Below are positions 38,301 through 49,500 of a stretch of DNA of 64,000 bases, one piece after another. Both the position numbers and the translations under genes were made by a program. Source of the DNA: Blasia pusilla (lineage: Eukaryota; Marchantiophyta; Marchantiopsida; Blasiales); NCBI GenBank assembly GCA_050084515.1, contig CM114272.1:61690001-61754000 (forward strand). Reading direction: 5' to 3'. Each line of letters begins with the position of its first letter. Positions within the stretch are counted from its first letter, which is position 1. The notes below the pieces were generated by a model. The model worked only from the letters and a program-made list of their open reading frames with translations, made no database searches and had not been told where the DNA came from.

Positions 38301-39200
38301 ATGACTACTCCAAATTTCTTGAAACAAACTTCTAAGTTGCAATTACATAATACTACAATTGAAAGCAAATTGAGCTTCAACTCTGGTACGTGTTGTACAT
38401 TAGTTAATTTCTTTTCACCTCTTTTTTTTGAGACTAAAGAAATTATGCCTTTTCCTCTACATGGCACTTTTCATTATTCCCAATAATAACAACGATGGGC
38501 TCCTGCGGAGGCTTTAAGGAGCTATACCGATCCTTATGATTGGTCATATGCCTAAATACTCCACTATCGAGCACCCATGCATCTTCACTCTTTGACTTAG
38601 TGGAATGTTCTGCTTATGTGCAAAATTCTTTGGTTGTTAACCAAGCATCTATCTTATGTTCTTCTAGTTCTATAAAATTTCCAGACTCCTTGTTAGGTCT
38701 TAAACACCCATTCTTCTCATCCTAAATTCTCTTTCTACAATCTTTGATAAGATGACCCAGCTTATCACAATAAAAGCATTTGAAGGCTTCCTTTGGAAAT
38801 TTCTTCTTGATATTTTAACTATAATCATAATTTCAACCTCTCTGTATTTTGGTAGCAGATGTTGCCTTGCTTCCCTCTCTTGCTTTGAAGCGCATTTCCT
38901 CTTCTACCAACATTGTGCTGAATTTTCAAAAGTAAGTGGCGTGGGTCTTACTTGATTATTCAATGCAGTGACCAAATTGTCATACCTCCGGGGCAAAATC
39001 CTTATGCACCAACATGCCAAATCTTCGTTCAACTCCGGAATTCCTACCGACGCTATCTGATCTTGAAGATTCTTGATCCTCATCAAAAATTGATTCGGAC
39101 TTACATGTTGGATGGGTTTATAATTCAAAGTTTTAAACCCACGAAGAATTTATAACATTGTTTGTGCAAAGGATTTGGGAGGAAAGCTAATATAGATAAC
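35325..39200 (-). pseudogene. Ty1/copia family A copy 2, internal region (gag to RT)
   Basis: Read right to left on the minus strand. Gag: 39128-38904 (NLQDQIASVGIPELNEDL). Pre-integrase: 38467-38237 (VQHVPELKLNLLSIV). Integrase: about 38140-37198 (FRTFGSECFVYILDASMTK, then GYNNESKASRLW). RT: about 36950-35496, with YVDD intact (LIVLYVDDLIIIRD, about 36000) and LCNTRPDINFTKFTVGMLSR. Only about 170 bases separate the end of RT from the 3' LTR, so RNase H is missing. Several frameshifts and an hAT-like insertion at 36025 interrupt RT. No 5' LTR is visible beyond 39200. Confidence 0.88.
36025..36452. mobile_element. hAT-like miniature element 2, inserted in copia RT
   Basis: The ends are CAAGGTTGCAC and GTGCAACTTTGAA, with flanks ATCTTCCC and TTCTTCCC (7 of 8 match). 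It splits the RT frame just upstream of the YVDD segment. The interior is very GC-rich with many GGGCC/GGCCC words, as in elements 1 and 3. Confidence 0.85.
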
Positions 39201-39492
39201 TTTACAAGCTTGTTGGATTTCTTAATTGAGGCCAAGTTGAAGTCAAAGCTAAGTGGACGCGGGGAGAGTCGAGGGTGGGCTAAGGTCATAAAATTTTAAT
39301 TGAAGGGTTTCTGGGTAGGACTGGGGTTTAGGATGGAGGGTGACACCATTCAAGGTTGAATTTAGAGTCATAGTGGCGTTTGTCAAGATTTAGCACATTC
39401 TTTCTCGGTTTGCTCGAGAGAACATCAAAGCATGGGTTTAGGGTGCAACACCTTGGGCAAGGCGGGAAGCTCCCATGAGGGGAAGAGCTTGC

Positions 39493-39620
39493 ACTAGAAG
39501 AAAATGGTGGCTTTTATGCCTATCATTCAAAAAACTAATGTTTTTCATGAATTGAATGTATGACTAGAACGTCCCCTAGTCATAAGGGAAGTCATACGTG
39601 TCCATAAAATATGAAATGTA
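39493..39620 (+). mobile_element. possible CACTA-type terminus
   Basis: CACTAGAAGAAAATGGTGGC resembles the CACTACAAGAAA-type ends of plant CACTA elements. A perfect 9-bp hairpin (TATGACTAG/CTAGTCATA, about 39568-39593) follows in the subterminal part. No matching opposite end or transposase was found, so this could be chance. Confidence 0.35.
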
Positions 39621-40074
39621 CGTCATAGAACAATTTTGGGAGATGGCCTAGTAATATATGAAATGACTTAGTAATAATTGAGTTATATTAAAACAAGATT
39701 TCCCAACTTATGGTCATGTAAAATAGCAATATGATATATAGCATAGTTATTTTATTATCATTAAAAGATACTAAAGGGAATGGATCGGAGATCCAAAGAG
39801 CGGGAAGCAAGAATAGGGCGGGAAGCTTGGATTAAGCAAGGAAGAGATAGCGTGGCTAACCAAGAGGACGGATTTATGGAGAAGTAAGGAACCCAATGTG
39901 GCCGAGACTAGTGACGCGTGACATGAACAAGGATTGAGAGAGGTTTTTTCTATATCGATCTAATCTGCTCACCAGTTCGGGGGTTTTCCAAAAAATCAAG
40001 TAGTGTCATTAAGTTTCTTCTTATCCTTGTTACCTTGTTGCAATTCTTAGAATGGTGTTGCTGCAAAGTGTGGA

Positions 40075-40078
<4 letters not shown>

Positions 40079-40132
<54 letters not shown>
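40079..40132. repeat. (GA)n microsatellite
   Basis: A pure GA run of 54 bases, followed by GAAA-rich sequence. Confidence 0.97.
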
Positions 40133-40136
<4 letters not shown>

Positions 40137-40566
40137 AAGAAAAGAAAGAGAGACGATTGTTGTTGGTGGTGGTGGAAGAGCTTGAAATTTATCAACTTGA
40201 TTGCTATGGGCCACGGGAGAGGGGGAGAGGAAGGGAGCAACGGTGAAGAGAAAGCGGAAAAATAGGGGTCGCCGGTTAAGTGTTGCATTGTAGATTGATT
40301 AGTTTGACTACGTACACTGTGGCGTTTGTAAAGTGGAGAGGAGTAACAAGAGAGAGGGAGAAGTGGAGGTGAGTGCGGAAATTGCTCCTACTTGCTTAGT
40401 TGCACTTTTCATCGCAACTTATAGCAAAATCAGGTATCTCTCTCTCTCGAAAAATGAAAACCTAAAAAGTATATTGCCTCTCGCCCTCTCGTGTTACCGC
40501 TTTTGGAAATTGGGATGTGGAGGCTGAGACGTGGCATGATTGTGTTGCCACTAATACTAATATTAT

Positions 40567-41735
40567 GGTAGTCAATGGGCTAGATGTAGATCTCACATTG
40601 ATCTTTTGGACCGGCCTGTCCCAAAAGATTGGCAGACAGGCACTGTCTGTCAGATATTGTGCAACTGGTATCCGCGCTTAGATAAGAGCAACACCTTGTT
40701 CACATATGATGCATGTGATGTCCAATATATTGATATTGAAATGGTGATTTCAAATGGGAGCTTGTCCATGAAACCAAGTCTTACATCCAGAATATATGAA
40801 TTGGATAATGGTGATTTACAAGTTGTCAATGATTACATCCACAATTATGTCATCTTTTGCCAAGTGATGCACATATTTTAGCGTGAAGTCATTTTTTGAG
40901 ATTATGATAGCCTAGTTTTGGAATGGGATATGTTACGGGGATGACGACATGATCATATTAGCATCTTGCTCATTTTGAGGTTCAATTCTTCTCAATAATA
41001 GGTGCCAAAGGTAATGGTGAAAGTGGAAGTTGCACTAAACATCCAGTCAATGGAAACATGCAAGTAATTCACATGATCAATATATGGCATTGTATCAGAC
41101 TTTTGAAAATGTTTTAAAACACAAAATGATCAATTGGGTCGGAATGTATGTCTCGTCCAAGAACTTGTATTCTTCATCAAATTATTTTAGAAAGATCAAT
41201 TCAATGTGGAGACAAGTTCTTTGATGAGACACTCAACTTCTATATATTCTCATTATCAACTAGTCAGCTCTACCCTAAATTTTTCCTCATGGATTGATGA
41301 TTTCTAATTAACTTTTAATCCCACACGCAAGTGTGAAGCACATTAGGGACTCATGGCTTTTAGCCCAAAGGTATTATGAGTTGGAGGTTGAGGTCAAAGT
41401 CAGGAGATCCTTAATATGCTTTAACTTTAAATCCGTAAACAACATATCATTACTATGTTTGGAAATGGCATTGGGTATCGCTGAAGGTTGTTATCAAGTG
41501 CAACAACAGAAGATCACCACGTGAAGGGGTACTTATCTTTGCTTTTAAGCCCCTAACCAAATCAAGGACAAAAACTTACTTAGCAAAATATAGGGGTCAT
41601 AGTTTTTTTTAATTTGGAAAATTTAAAGTAAGGGGGAGCAAACAAATTCACTTATAAGTTAGGGGTTTTCGGCCCAAAACATCGTACGTGATGTAGGAGG
41701 TATACATAAACTGTTCCCCTCAAGAATCCTAGTAA
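40567..41735 (+). pseudogene. second copy of the unclassified transposon's 3' end
   Basis: 40606-40881 encodes a peptide (VCQILCNWYPRLDKSNTLFT, then SLSMKPSLTSRIYEL) that closely matches the last coding piece at 1821-1450. The following non-coding sequence matches 1440-946 on the minus strand, including TTATAAGTTAGGGGTTT. The copies differ by about 375 bases present only here (about 41065-41440). The 5' coding part is absent. Confidence 0.85.
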
Positions 41736-41885
41736 TGCTACTCCACAAACCACCTACGTCATATTACTATGACTCTTTTGACGTCTAAGTCGGAACCATC
41801 AATCTAAGCTTCTCCTCATATATGGGGATCGATCAGATTAATGGTGTTGAGAGAAGCGGATGTTGAGAATCCAACATCTATAATA
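41736..41885 (-). mobile_element. inverted copy of the LTR-like fragment at 21675
   Basis: It matches 21675-21835 in reverse complement, ending GAATCCAACA at 41885. It abuts the transposon copy at 40567-41735. Confidence 0.6.
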
Positions 41886-42229
41886 AGATAGAACTTAGTA
41901 GAGACTAAGTTAGGAGAATCACTACGGATAGAAGTGTATCATTTAGGATAAAGCTAAGGGATTAGAGATGGGCATATGGATTGGAGGATAGATAGCAAGC
42001 ATATGAGAAAAGTAATTGCATAACCAATGACCTAAGAAGAGATGAGGTAGATTCGATCTCATCAGTCCTTGATGTAAGAGGAAGGGATCAATCAAGAGTA
42101 TATAAAGTGGGGACAAAGGCCTTAGGGGTCATTCTTACTTCTTGGACTAAGGTATTTATGTTGGCATACCCAAGCATTACGATCTCTTACACTTGAAACA
42201 AAAATATTTCTCAAGGTCCCTCATTTTTA
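41886..42229. other. no gene; promoter-like AT/TATA sequence
   Basis: Contains GAGTATATAAAGTGGGG at about 42098. It may be part of an unrecognised LTR, but no ends could be set. Confidence 0.3.
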
Positions 42230-44130
42230 ACAATTTAATTCTTCCTGGTCTTTATTTTTTCCTTTTGTACAACAAGAGTTGTTTCTTCTCTAATGCTTCT
42301 AGATTTCTTGGCATCTTCCATCAATAAGATGCTTGTGATACCTTTCTAAATAAGAGTGTCAGGGTAATTATGCCCAAATATTGTCACTTGAACATAATAT
42401 CTCTCATGGAGAGAGAGAAAGAAATTAGATATCCATCATCTTTTTGTAGGCAACACCTCCTTCATTCTCATAAGCAAACAACTCTCCGATGTTGGAGATG
42501 AGATCTACAATCGAAATGTCTTTAACTTGAGAACAAGTGAGGAGACACTCAGATGGGCAAGCCCTTGACCCATTGACCCAATTTGGTAGTGATCCTTAAG
42601 GGTTTTCCAAATTTTGTAAGCATGGGTCTTTCGCCTTATACTACTAGGGATGAGAGGCGCGCTTCGTCATTTTGCAAGTCCCTCTTCACATTTGCAACGT
42701 GAAAGCATCTCCTGCATTGAGAATGCTCTTCACCAATGCATCCTCCTTTTGCCATGGTTGATGAGCTAGATTTGCAAGAGTACCCCATGGCATTATCAAC
42801 ATGAGAAATTCGCCCTTTTATATGAAATTTTCATGTCATAAGACTAATTTCTCCAATTTTTGGGGTTTAGTCTTTCAATCGCAATGTCCTTAAGCGTGTG
42901 TGGACCCATAATCTAGAGAATAGATGGACTAAAACAAATATTGAGATAGAGAAAGCACAACATATACAATACCTAATAGTACTAACTTGCAATCAACACT
43001 AGGAGTATTAAGGCCACGTCTAGGTCATGTTCCTCCACAATCCCATCCTCACAACCTTCTACCATCGATAAACACACACTAGGAACAATAAAGAGTTGTA
43101 AGACCAAGCTATGAAAATCTTATACACATGACACACAAGGAAGAGTTGAACACTCAAGGATATTTAGACTACACTACAAGAACATCTTGATAGAAAGTAC
43201 GTTATTCACAATGGACAAGATTGCACACGGACAAAGTCTGTATCCGCGGACATGTCCATGTCCGTAGACTTGTGTCCGTCTCTAGGACATAAATTTCTAT
43301 GTGGGCCTCAGTTCCTCTAGGCCGCACTTGAGCCTTCCCCACGTGCAACGCACACCAAGGCTCAGCCAGCCCGCACCAAAGTCTTAAAATCTTTGTCGGT
43401 TTTATAGGGTGTCTTGAGCGTGCGGCACGCCCGTAGGGTGGGCTCAAGACCACTCAAGGCCCACCATAGGCCTAGCTACGAGCCCTACGCAGGTCAGAGT
43501 CTATCCTATGGACTTGCCACATGCAAATGTCGGCTTGGTCCAGACCGGTGGGGGCTACATACAGGCCAATTTTTTCCCGCCTCTCGCAATCTGAGCCCAC
43601 ACCCCTTTTGATCCCATTCCCACGTTGTGAGCCCACGCGAGCCATCAAAGTACCAAATAAATTGAGACGGGGGGCCGTTGATTATATCCGTCCCATGGAA
43701 AACATGTACGTTTCTTTACAACCATGACAATGGAGCATATAGCACTGATTGAACAAAGCAACAATCTAGTCATATATACTATTGGCGTGGAAGAGAAGGA
43801 GAAAATGGAAGGGGAGGCCCCGAGGGGCAACCAAAGTTTGCATAACTAGATGGAGATTGCCGTAAAATGAATCTTAAGATATATCTTATGCTTCATTTTT
43901 AGAGATACATATCTCTAGAAATGAGGCTAATAAACTTATTCCTCTAAAAAATTTGTCCCTAAACTTACAAACTTTAGTCGTAACTTTTTAGTTTCACCTT
44001 TCTTCCTACTTTACTAGATTAGGGCAAGAGCAACTACAATCCGTACCCTTTTTCAACATAGTTCCTAGTTGACTTATATACACAATATAATCCATATATC
44101 TTATGTTTGGAATGTACTTCACTTTCAACA
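42230..44130 (-). pseudogene. Ty1/copia family A copy 3 (5' LTR and gag)
   Basis: 42230-42900 matches, in reverse complement, the gag region at 15540-16000 of copy 1 (for example CCAAAAATTGGAGAAATTAG at the gag start). The PBS-like TTATGGGTCCACA follows at about 42910. The LTR at 42915-44130 matches 34008-35324, ending TTTCAACA. The element is cut off within gag. A 511-bp hAT-like insertion lies in its LTR. Confidence 0.8.
43216..43726. mobile_element. hAT-like miniature element 3
   Basis: The ends are CAAGATTGCACACGGAC and the related TTTACAACCATG. It is flanked by a perfect 8-bp target duplication ACAATGGA (43208-43215 and 43727-43734). The paralogous LTR has a single uninterrupted ACAATGGA at 34956-34963, an empty site. 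The GC-rich interior is like elements 1 and 2. Confidence 0.9.
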
Positions 44131-44951
44131 TAATATGAAAAGTTTGTATGGAAACTTTTCGAAAATGGAAATTTACTTGAAAATTTATATCATTAGATAT
44201 TTATAGCAAGCACAAAAATGGAGGTTAACATCTTAAGGCTGTGGAAACATGTCTCTATCTTGCAGTTTAATATATAAGAAGCTAACATGGAAGATTCTAC
44301 ATCTAAATTTTTAATAGTAAAAGTAATTTCAAGTTTTAAAAAATTGATCTATTGTTTATTATATATCCTCCCTGTTTCCAATATTCTATGAACTTAGTTT
44401 AAGGAAGTATTAAAACAAATTCATCTCTTACTTCTCTTGTATGTTCTACTGGAATTATGCTCGTTTTCCATCAATGATATTTTCCTTCATTTGTTTCCTT
44501 CCTCTTGAGTTAGAATTACGTTTGTCTTTTTTTGATTGTTTGATATAATTTTTCTTCTATCTAGGGACGTCCTTAAAACTCCAGTAGACCTCTATCGCTA
44601 AGAGATTCCACCGATGATATTTTATTCTATTTCTATTTTATTTCTACTTCCCCGTGTTTTGTAGCAACAGGAATTTCGTGCACATTTCTTAAACTTTAAA
44701 TTTTTTTTCTTTCCTTATTTCTTAGGCAGCTCAAACCACATGTGGTCATAGATGTTATTACTTCAACACTCTTTACATTGAAGTGTCTAAATTTATGCCA
44801 CCTCAGCTTGGAGTGAATCCAGTCTAGAGTGAATCCACTCTATATTTAGGGATGATAGGGTGCCTTATATTTACGGAGGTTGTTTCTATATCAAGCTCAA
44901 ACCCTTACAAGTGAAAGAACTCTAGTAAGAGACGTTTTTACATTACTAGTA
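44131..44951. other. no gene recognised
   Basis: AT-rich spacer. Nothing seen. Confidence 0.35.
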
Positions 44952-45175
44952 CTAGTAAGGTGCTGGTGTGATAAACGGGAATAAACAGTGTTTGAAAATT
45001 TTTGTTAGTGTATAATTTGTGAAGGGAAGGGATTAATTATGCAACACACAAATTCAAAAAAAAATTATCACTGCTTGCGTAAGGAGACACATTTTCTTGC
45101 TCTTGGTTGCCACGTGTCAAACAGAGAGGTGAGGTGTTTGCAAATTAAGAAGACACTCTCGCATAAAAACGAAGA
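44952..45175 (-). mobile_element. small Helitron, minus strand, degraded ends
   Basis: The 3' CTAG end is at 44952 (ACTAGTAAGGTGC in plus orientation). The body matches the Helitron at 25964-26175 (GGGATTAATTATGC, CCACGTGTCAAACAGAG, TTTGCAAATTAAGAAG). The 5' end is degraded to TCTTCGTTTTTATGCGAGAG. Confidence 0.7.
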
Positions 45176-45741
45176 TGTTGCCCGTGCCATGTACTCCTAG
45201 CACAGTTTCCTCAATAGAATGGCTTATAAATAGGAGTCGATGATTTTTTTAATTATATTTAAAATTTCAAAATATATTTAATTTCAAATTTTAGGTGTAA
45301 TTTCCACTCTTACAAATCTTAAAAGAGTAAGAAAATCACCTTTAGATAATATTCATCTCCCCAAATAATTATATTCCTCCCTAAAAGTTCCAATAAAAAT
45401 TATTCTTCCCTTTCCACTCTTCCTACCAATCACATCCACTAAAAAAAATTTTAATCAATTTTATTAAATTAAATGATTTTCCTTTTCCATTCAAATTTAT
45501 TTTCCTTTCCGACTAATTCACATGTGATATTAAATCATATCCCAATCCTCTACATAATATTAACCTGTCAAAAAATTTGAATTAAGACACAAATTCTAAA
45601 AAAATTAATCCAAATTATTCTTTTTTATTAATATTTATGATCCCCATTATAATATTAAATAAAATAATAATACTTCTATTTTAGTCAAATCTTTATGATT
45701 TTTTCTACTTCGAATATTTCTATTTGAATATTTCTACCCAT
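45176..45741 (-). mobile_element. AT-rich Helitron-derived block, copy 3
   Basis: Shares TTAAAAGAGTAAGAAAATCA and the terminal TTTCTACCCATCTA with the blocks ending at 13613 and 26555, in the same order next to a small Helitron. Confidence 0.65.
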
Positions 45742-45952
45742 CTAGTGTGGTTTAAATAATAAAATTCACACGGGTTCATTACTTGAATACCCCCTCCCTA
45801 CCCCTAAAGCCTCACTACTTGAATACCCCTCCCCCCTCACATGTCGTAAGGCTAAGACTTCAAAACGGCTAAGACAGGTTCTCAAAACGGCTAAGACGGT
45901 GTCATCATCTGTGGACAGGTTCTCAAACCCCGTCCTCTTTTAATAATATAGA
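45742..45952 (-). mobile_element. small Helitron (211 bp), minus strand
   Basis: The 5' end at 45952 reads TCTATATTATTAAAAGAGGA. The 3' CTAG is at 45742, with a CCCGTGTG remnant of the hairpin inside. It contains short direct repeats of AAAACGGCTAAGAC. Confidence 0.7.
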
Positions 45953-46214
45953 TTCCGTTTGAGGGTATGTCTATTGCGGCACCCTCTTTTACGACGAACT
46001 GCATTAAAGAAGCACTTCAAGTAATCCAATATGGACTAAAAACTCATGGTCACAAAGGACATTGAGAACATGTTGAGGAGCTAAGAGCCTACTTGCGTTC
46101 AAATAATGCAAAATTTATTTAGTGGACACAAAGTAGGGTTCATGAACTCAACTTAACTAATCTAAATTAGGACAGACTCCTGTTGTAGAGATAGTGTTTA
46201 CCATGGCAAAACTG

Positions 46215-46381
46215 TCAGCATGAATGACAATCCCAAGTAAAGCTTTGCTTACTTTCACTTCTAAGAAGCATATCCATGGCACGAGCTTTGGCCAGCTGGA
46301 TTGAAATACCATATAAAGTGAAACTCAGCTCGTCACAATTTGTACTTCCTAAGTCCACTGGCTCTTGAAAAGGAACATGAC
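46215..46381 (-). other. open frame downstream of the TPR stop, possible alternative last exon
   Basis: Starts after an acceptor-like ATTTTCAG and reads GHVPFQEPVDLGSTNC ... ISIQLAKARAMDMLLRSE to a stop at 46215. The phase does not fit the exons before it, and the exon at 46705-46547 already gives a good C-terminus. It is more likely 3' flanking sequence. Confidence 0.25.
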
Positions 46382-46546
46382 CTGAAAATTTGATTAGGAG
46401 ACTGCAATCATTCCTCACTGCCTGCCCGTTCACTTGTTATACTAACAAGACGAAGATGGCAAGTTGACAACATGGCTGATGTGTTTGTTGCCAATTTTAA
46501 TCAACCACTAAAGATATCTAAAGAACTCTGAATTGACATGGAAAAA

Positions 46547-49500
46547 CTACACTTTGATGGTTTTATTGCTCCTCAGATCTGCCTCAATGATTTCCGACCT
46601 GTTTAGAAGTTGATCCACTTCTGTCTTTGTGGTGGCGTTTCTGTGTCCATTTAATGCAGAGCTCAGCAACCCTGCAAGATGTCGCAAGCAAGCAATGTGC
46701 TGCCGCTGAATTTCTGGAACAGAAACCAACTCTTTTGGAAGGTCGGACTGAAACATCCCAACGGACAACCAGATCAAAATCACCCATTTAGTAGCATCCA
46801 GTATATACTCCTCATTTGTGTGAAATCTAAACTGGGGAAATATTCCATAATTAAATGCAGACTTTTCAATGGAGTAAGAGTGCACACCTTATCAAGCACA
46901 GACAGACACTGTCGGAAACATCTTTCCGCTTCTTTTGTACCTTCTTCTACTTCCTGAGGCAAATGGAAATCAAATAAATTATTCTCACAGCATGGATTCC
47001 AGAATGATGAGAGCTCCACAATCCGTGTTGCCTTCCAGACATCATGAGAACACAACTTAGTCAGGTCTAGTTCCACAGCATGTCAAGTACCTCTGGTGTC
47101 CTTGCCAACTCCACCCGGCGAATCTTCAATCGACCCAATGCATCCAACGATCGCAACTGTACTCACAAATTGTTCATCAAATTCATCCAAAAAACAAACC
47201 AAGGTTTGCAAAATTACAAACAACCAACATGCTGACCTAACTCCTATTGACTATGAGACTCCAGTATAAAGGTACATTTGAAAAAGGGCAGTTTGAAAAC
47301 CCTACTTTCCTGGCTAATGGTAGTAGGCACAGATAGGAGCCACAGAGCACACTTAAAACCCTCTGAAAACAACTCGGTAGAAACGTTTCACATCGACAAT
47401 CAAGCACAAATCGCCGAGTCCCAAAATCCAGTCGTGACTCTGCTTCGATAATTACCAGAGATATCAATGATCCTGCTTGTAATGCCATTGAACGACTTGC
47501 TCCAGATAACCCTTTCCAGCTGCGCTCAGCAATTCTGTCAGAACATTCTCATATTTAGATCAGGGCTCACTTTTTCACTCAGATGCTCTTTTTGCCACAC
47601 TAATCCTACTTGGGCACTGAAAACCTTTCATTAAAAAATCCAACAAACAATACTAGCTCTCTTTCAACTTCAACACTGATGACCCCATTCCACAAGAAAA
47701 TGTTCGCTTTCCCCATCTAACCTAAGCCATGTAAAGCAGCTGGACATTTTCAAGATGAGAAGACCTGATTGCTCGGTGTAGTAGCTCTTCTGCACTTTCA
47801 TAGTCCACTGAAGCGTCAGAAATCTTATCTCGAACTTTACTTGATGCCAACTCATCTCCACGCTGAATCATTACTGATGCCAACTTGAACATGGTCACCC
47901 CTAGCTGAACACAAAATACAGGAGCAGTTGAGCCAAGAAATACAGAATTCTGATAAATTTGGACTGTGAGATATTTATGTTGAAAAATATTAAAATATCT
48001 AGTTTGGTCATGCACTAGATCTAGTTAGCCAGATACTACCTTAGAGCTCTTCTATATTTTAGGGTAACCTCGAGCCACCATCATCTACTCAGGGTTAGGA
48101 TCAGTTAAAAAGATCTAAGGGTCAGAAATGCCCTCTCTCCTGTATATAGGATCTCTGCTTAGAGTCAGAAAATCATTCTACAGCATGCACAACGTTTGGT
48201 GAGAACTCCTGAGACTCTTGATGTGTGGTGCAGTACTGGCCCTGATGCAGAGTTATCTGAGAAAAAGGAAGAGGAGAGTGAAACGGAGTTCTTTGTATGC
48301 TAGAGCCTCACTGGAAGGCAGATGGAGATTGTTTGTGCTTGGTCATAAGAGTCATGTGGAATCTTTGATCTGGAGACATCTGAGGATCTGTGCTCGTGTG
48401 CAAGCTGTGGCTATGTAGAATCCTCCTTAGGATGTGATAGATCATAAGGAGAGTCATACTAGGACAGGGATCTGGTTAGTAAAGAGAGCAAGGAAATGAT
48501 TTGCTGATTGTGCACACTGAAATCAGGGATGGGTTAGCTGAAGGTAGTTCTGATATTGCACAAGAAGATAGGTCTACTGATCCACCTTTTCAACATTTGA
48601 GACTAAAACTTTTCACTGCTAGAGTAAAGTTCCATTTGCAGTACATGAGCAACACCTGAATATGGCTTGGTGGGAGAATCCTCTGGCGAACTTGAAAGCA
48701 TCTGCGCATTCACAACTTATCTAAAGGTCAGATCAAGACCTTCATAAAACATACACTTTCACAGTTTGAGGTCATTAATAGCGTTTCTGATGTAGCAAAG
48801 ACACGGACTTGTTAACTGGTTATGAGATTGGTATAAGCCCAAGTGGAAAACATATTCCAGATTCCTCAGCGGTCCAACCATGACAGGCAATCCTCCCTTG
48901 CTGAAATATAGAATTTTCCGTCTAATGAATTCAAACCTCATTTTATACCAGACCAACCATTGGACAACCCTGGGCAGTTTAGTCCTTGTTTGATTGCAAG
49001 ATAGCAATCTACCTTTGCAGTAGTTCTTCAGCTTCCTTCAGATTTCCAATAGCTTGCAAAGTTCCAGCAAGATTTTCAGCAGCCATAGTGGTACTTGTTG
49101 CCTCCAGTCCCTGTAGCACCCTAAAGTTACCCTATTACAGTTGCCTTGGGAAGGAAGATTTGAGCATTCACTTCACATTATGACAGCAAAGAAAAGATAT
49201 GTAGTCACTTGAATAAAAAAAATGAATACTTGGGATAGTTGAACTCTTGGTAAAGTTCTTGTGTTCACAACTAAATGTGCAGTACCTGTGAGAATCACAC
49301 CCAGGACTAGCTCTAAATAGCAGATGCAGTTCTTGTGAAGATACGTAAAATCTGACCTCGGGCTATTATGAATCGGGAGTGCCCATTAAGGGACTCTTCA
49401 CAAACTTTGATAGTTCGTTGATGTGAAAGCAATTAATATTTAAACTACCACAAATTCGATGCTCATTTACTCTTTTGGATTCCCTATAAAGAGAACTGCC

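Noticed and set aside
40035-40265. Open frames made of Arg-Glu or Ser-Leu repeats
   Set aside because: They are translations of the (GA)n/(CT)n runs (here and at 9070-9399), not genes.
43175-43192. CACTA transposon end (CACTACAAGAACATC)
   Set aside because: It lies inside an alignable copia LTR whose paralogue (about 34900-34950) has related sequence there, so the match is coincidental.
46215-46433. Last exon of the TPR gene
   Set aside because: No phase-compatible donor upstream joins it, and the exon 46705-46547 already gives a fitting C-terminus with a stop. Kept only as a low-confidence note.
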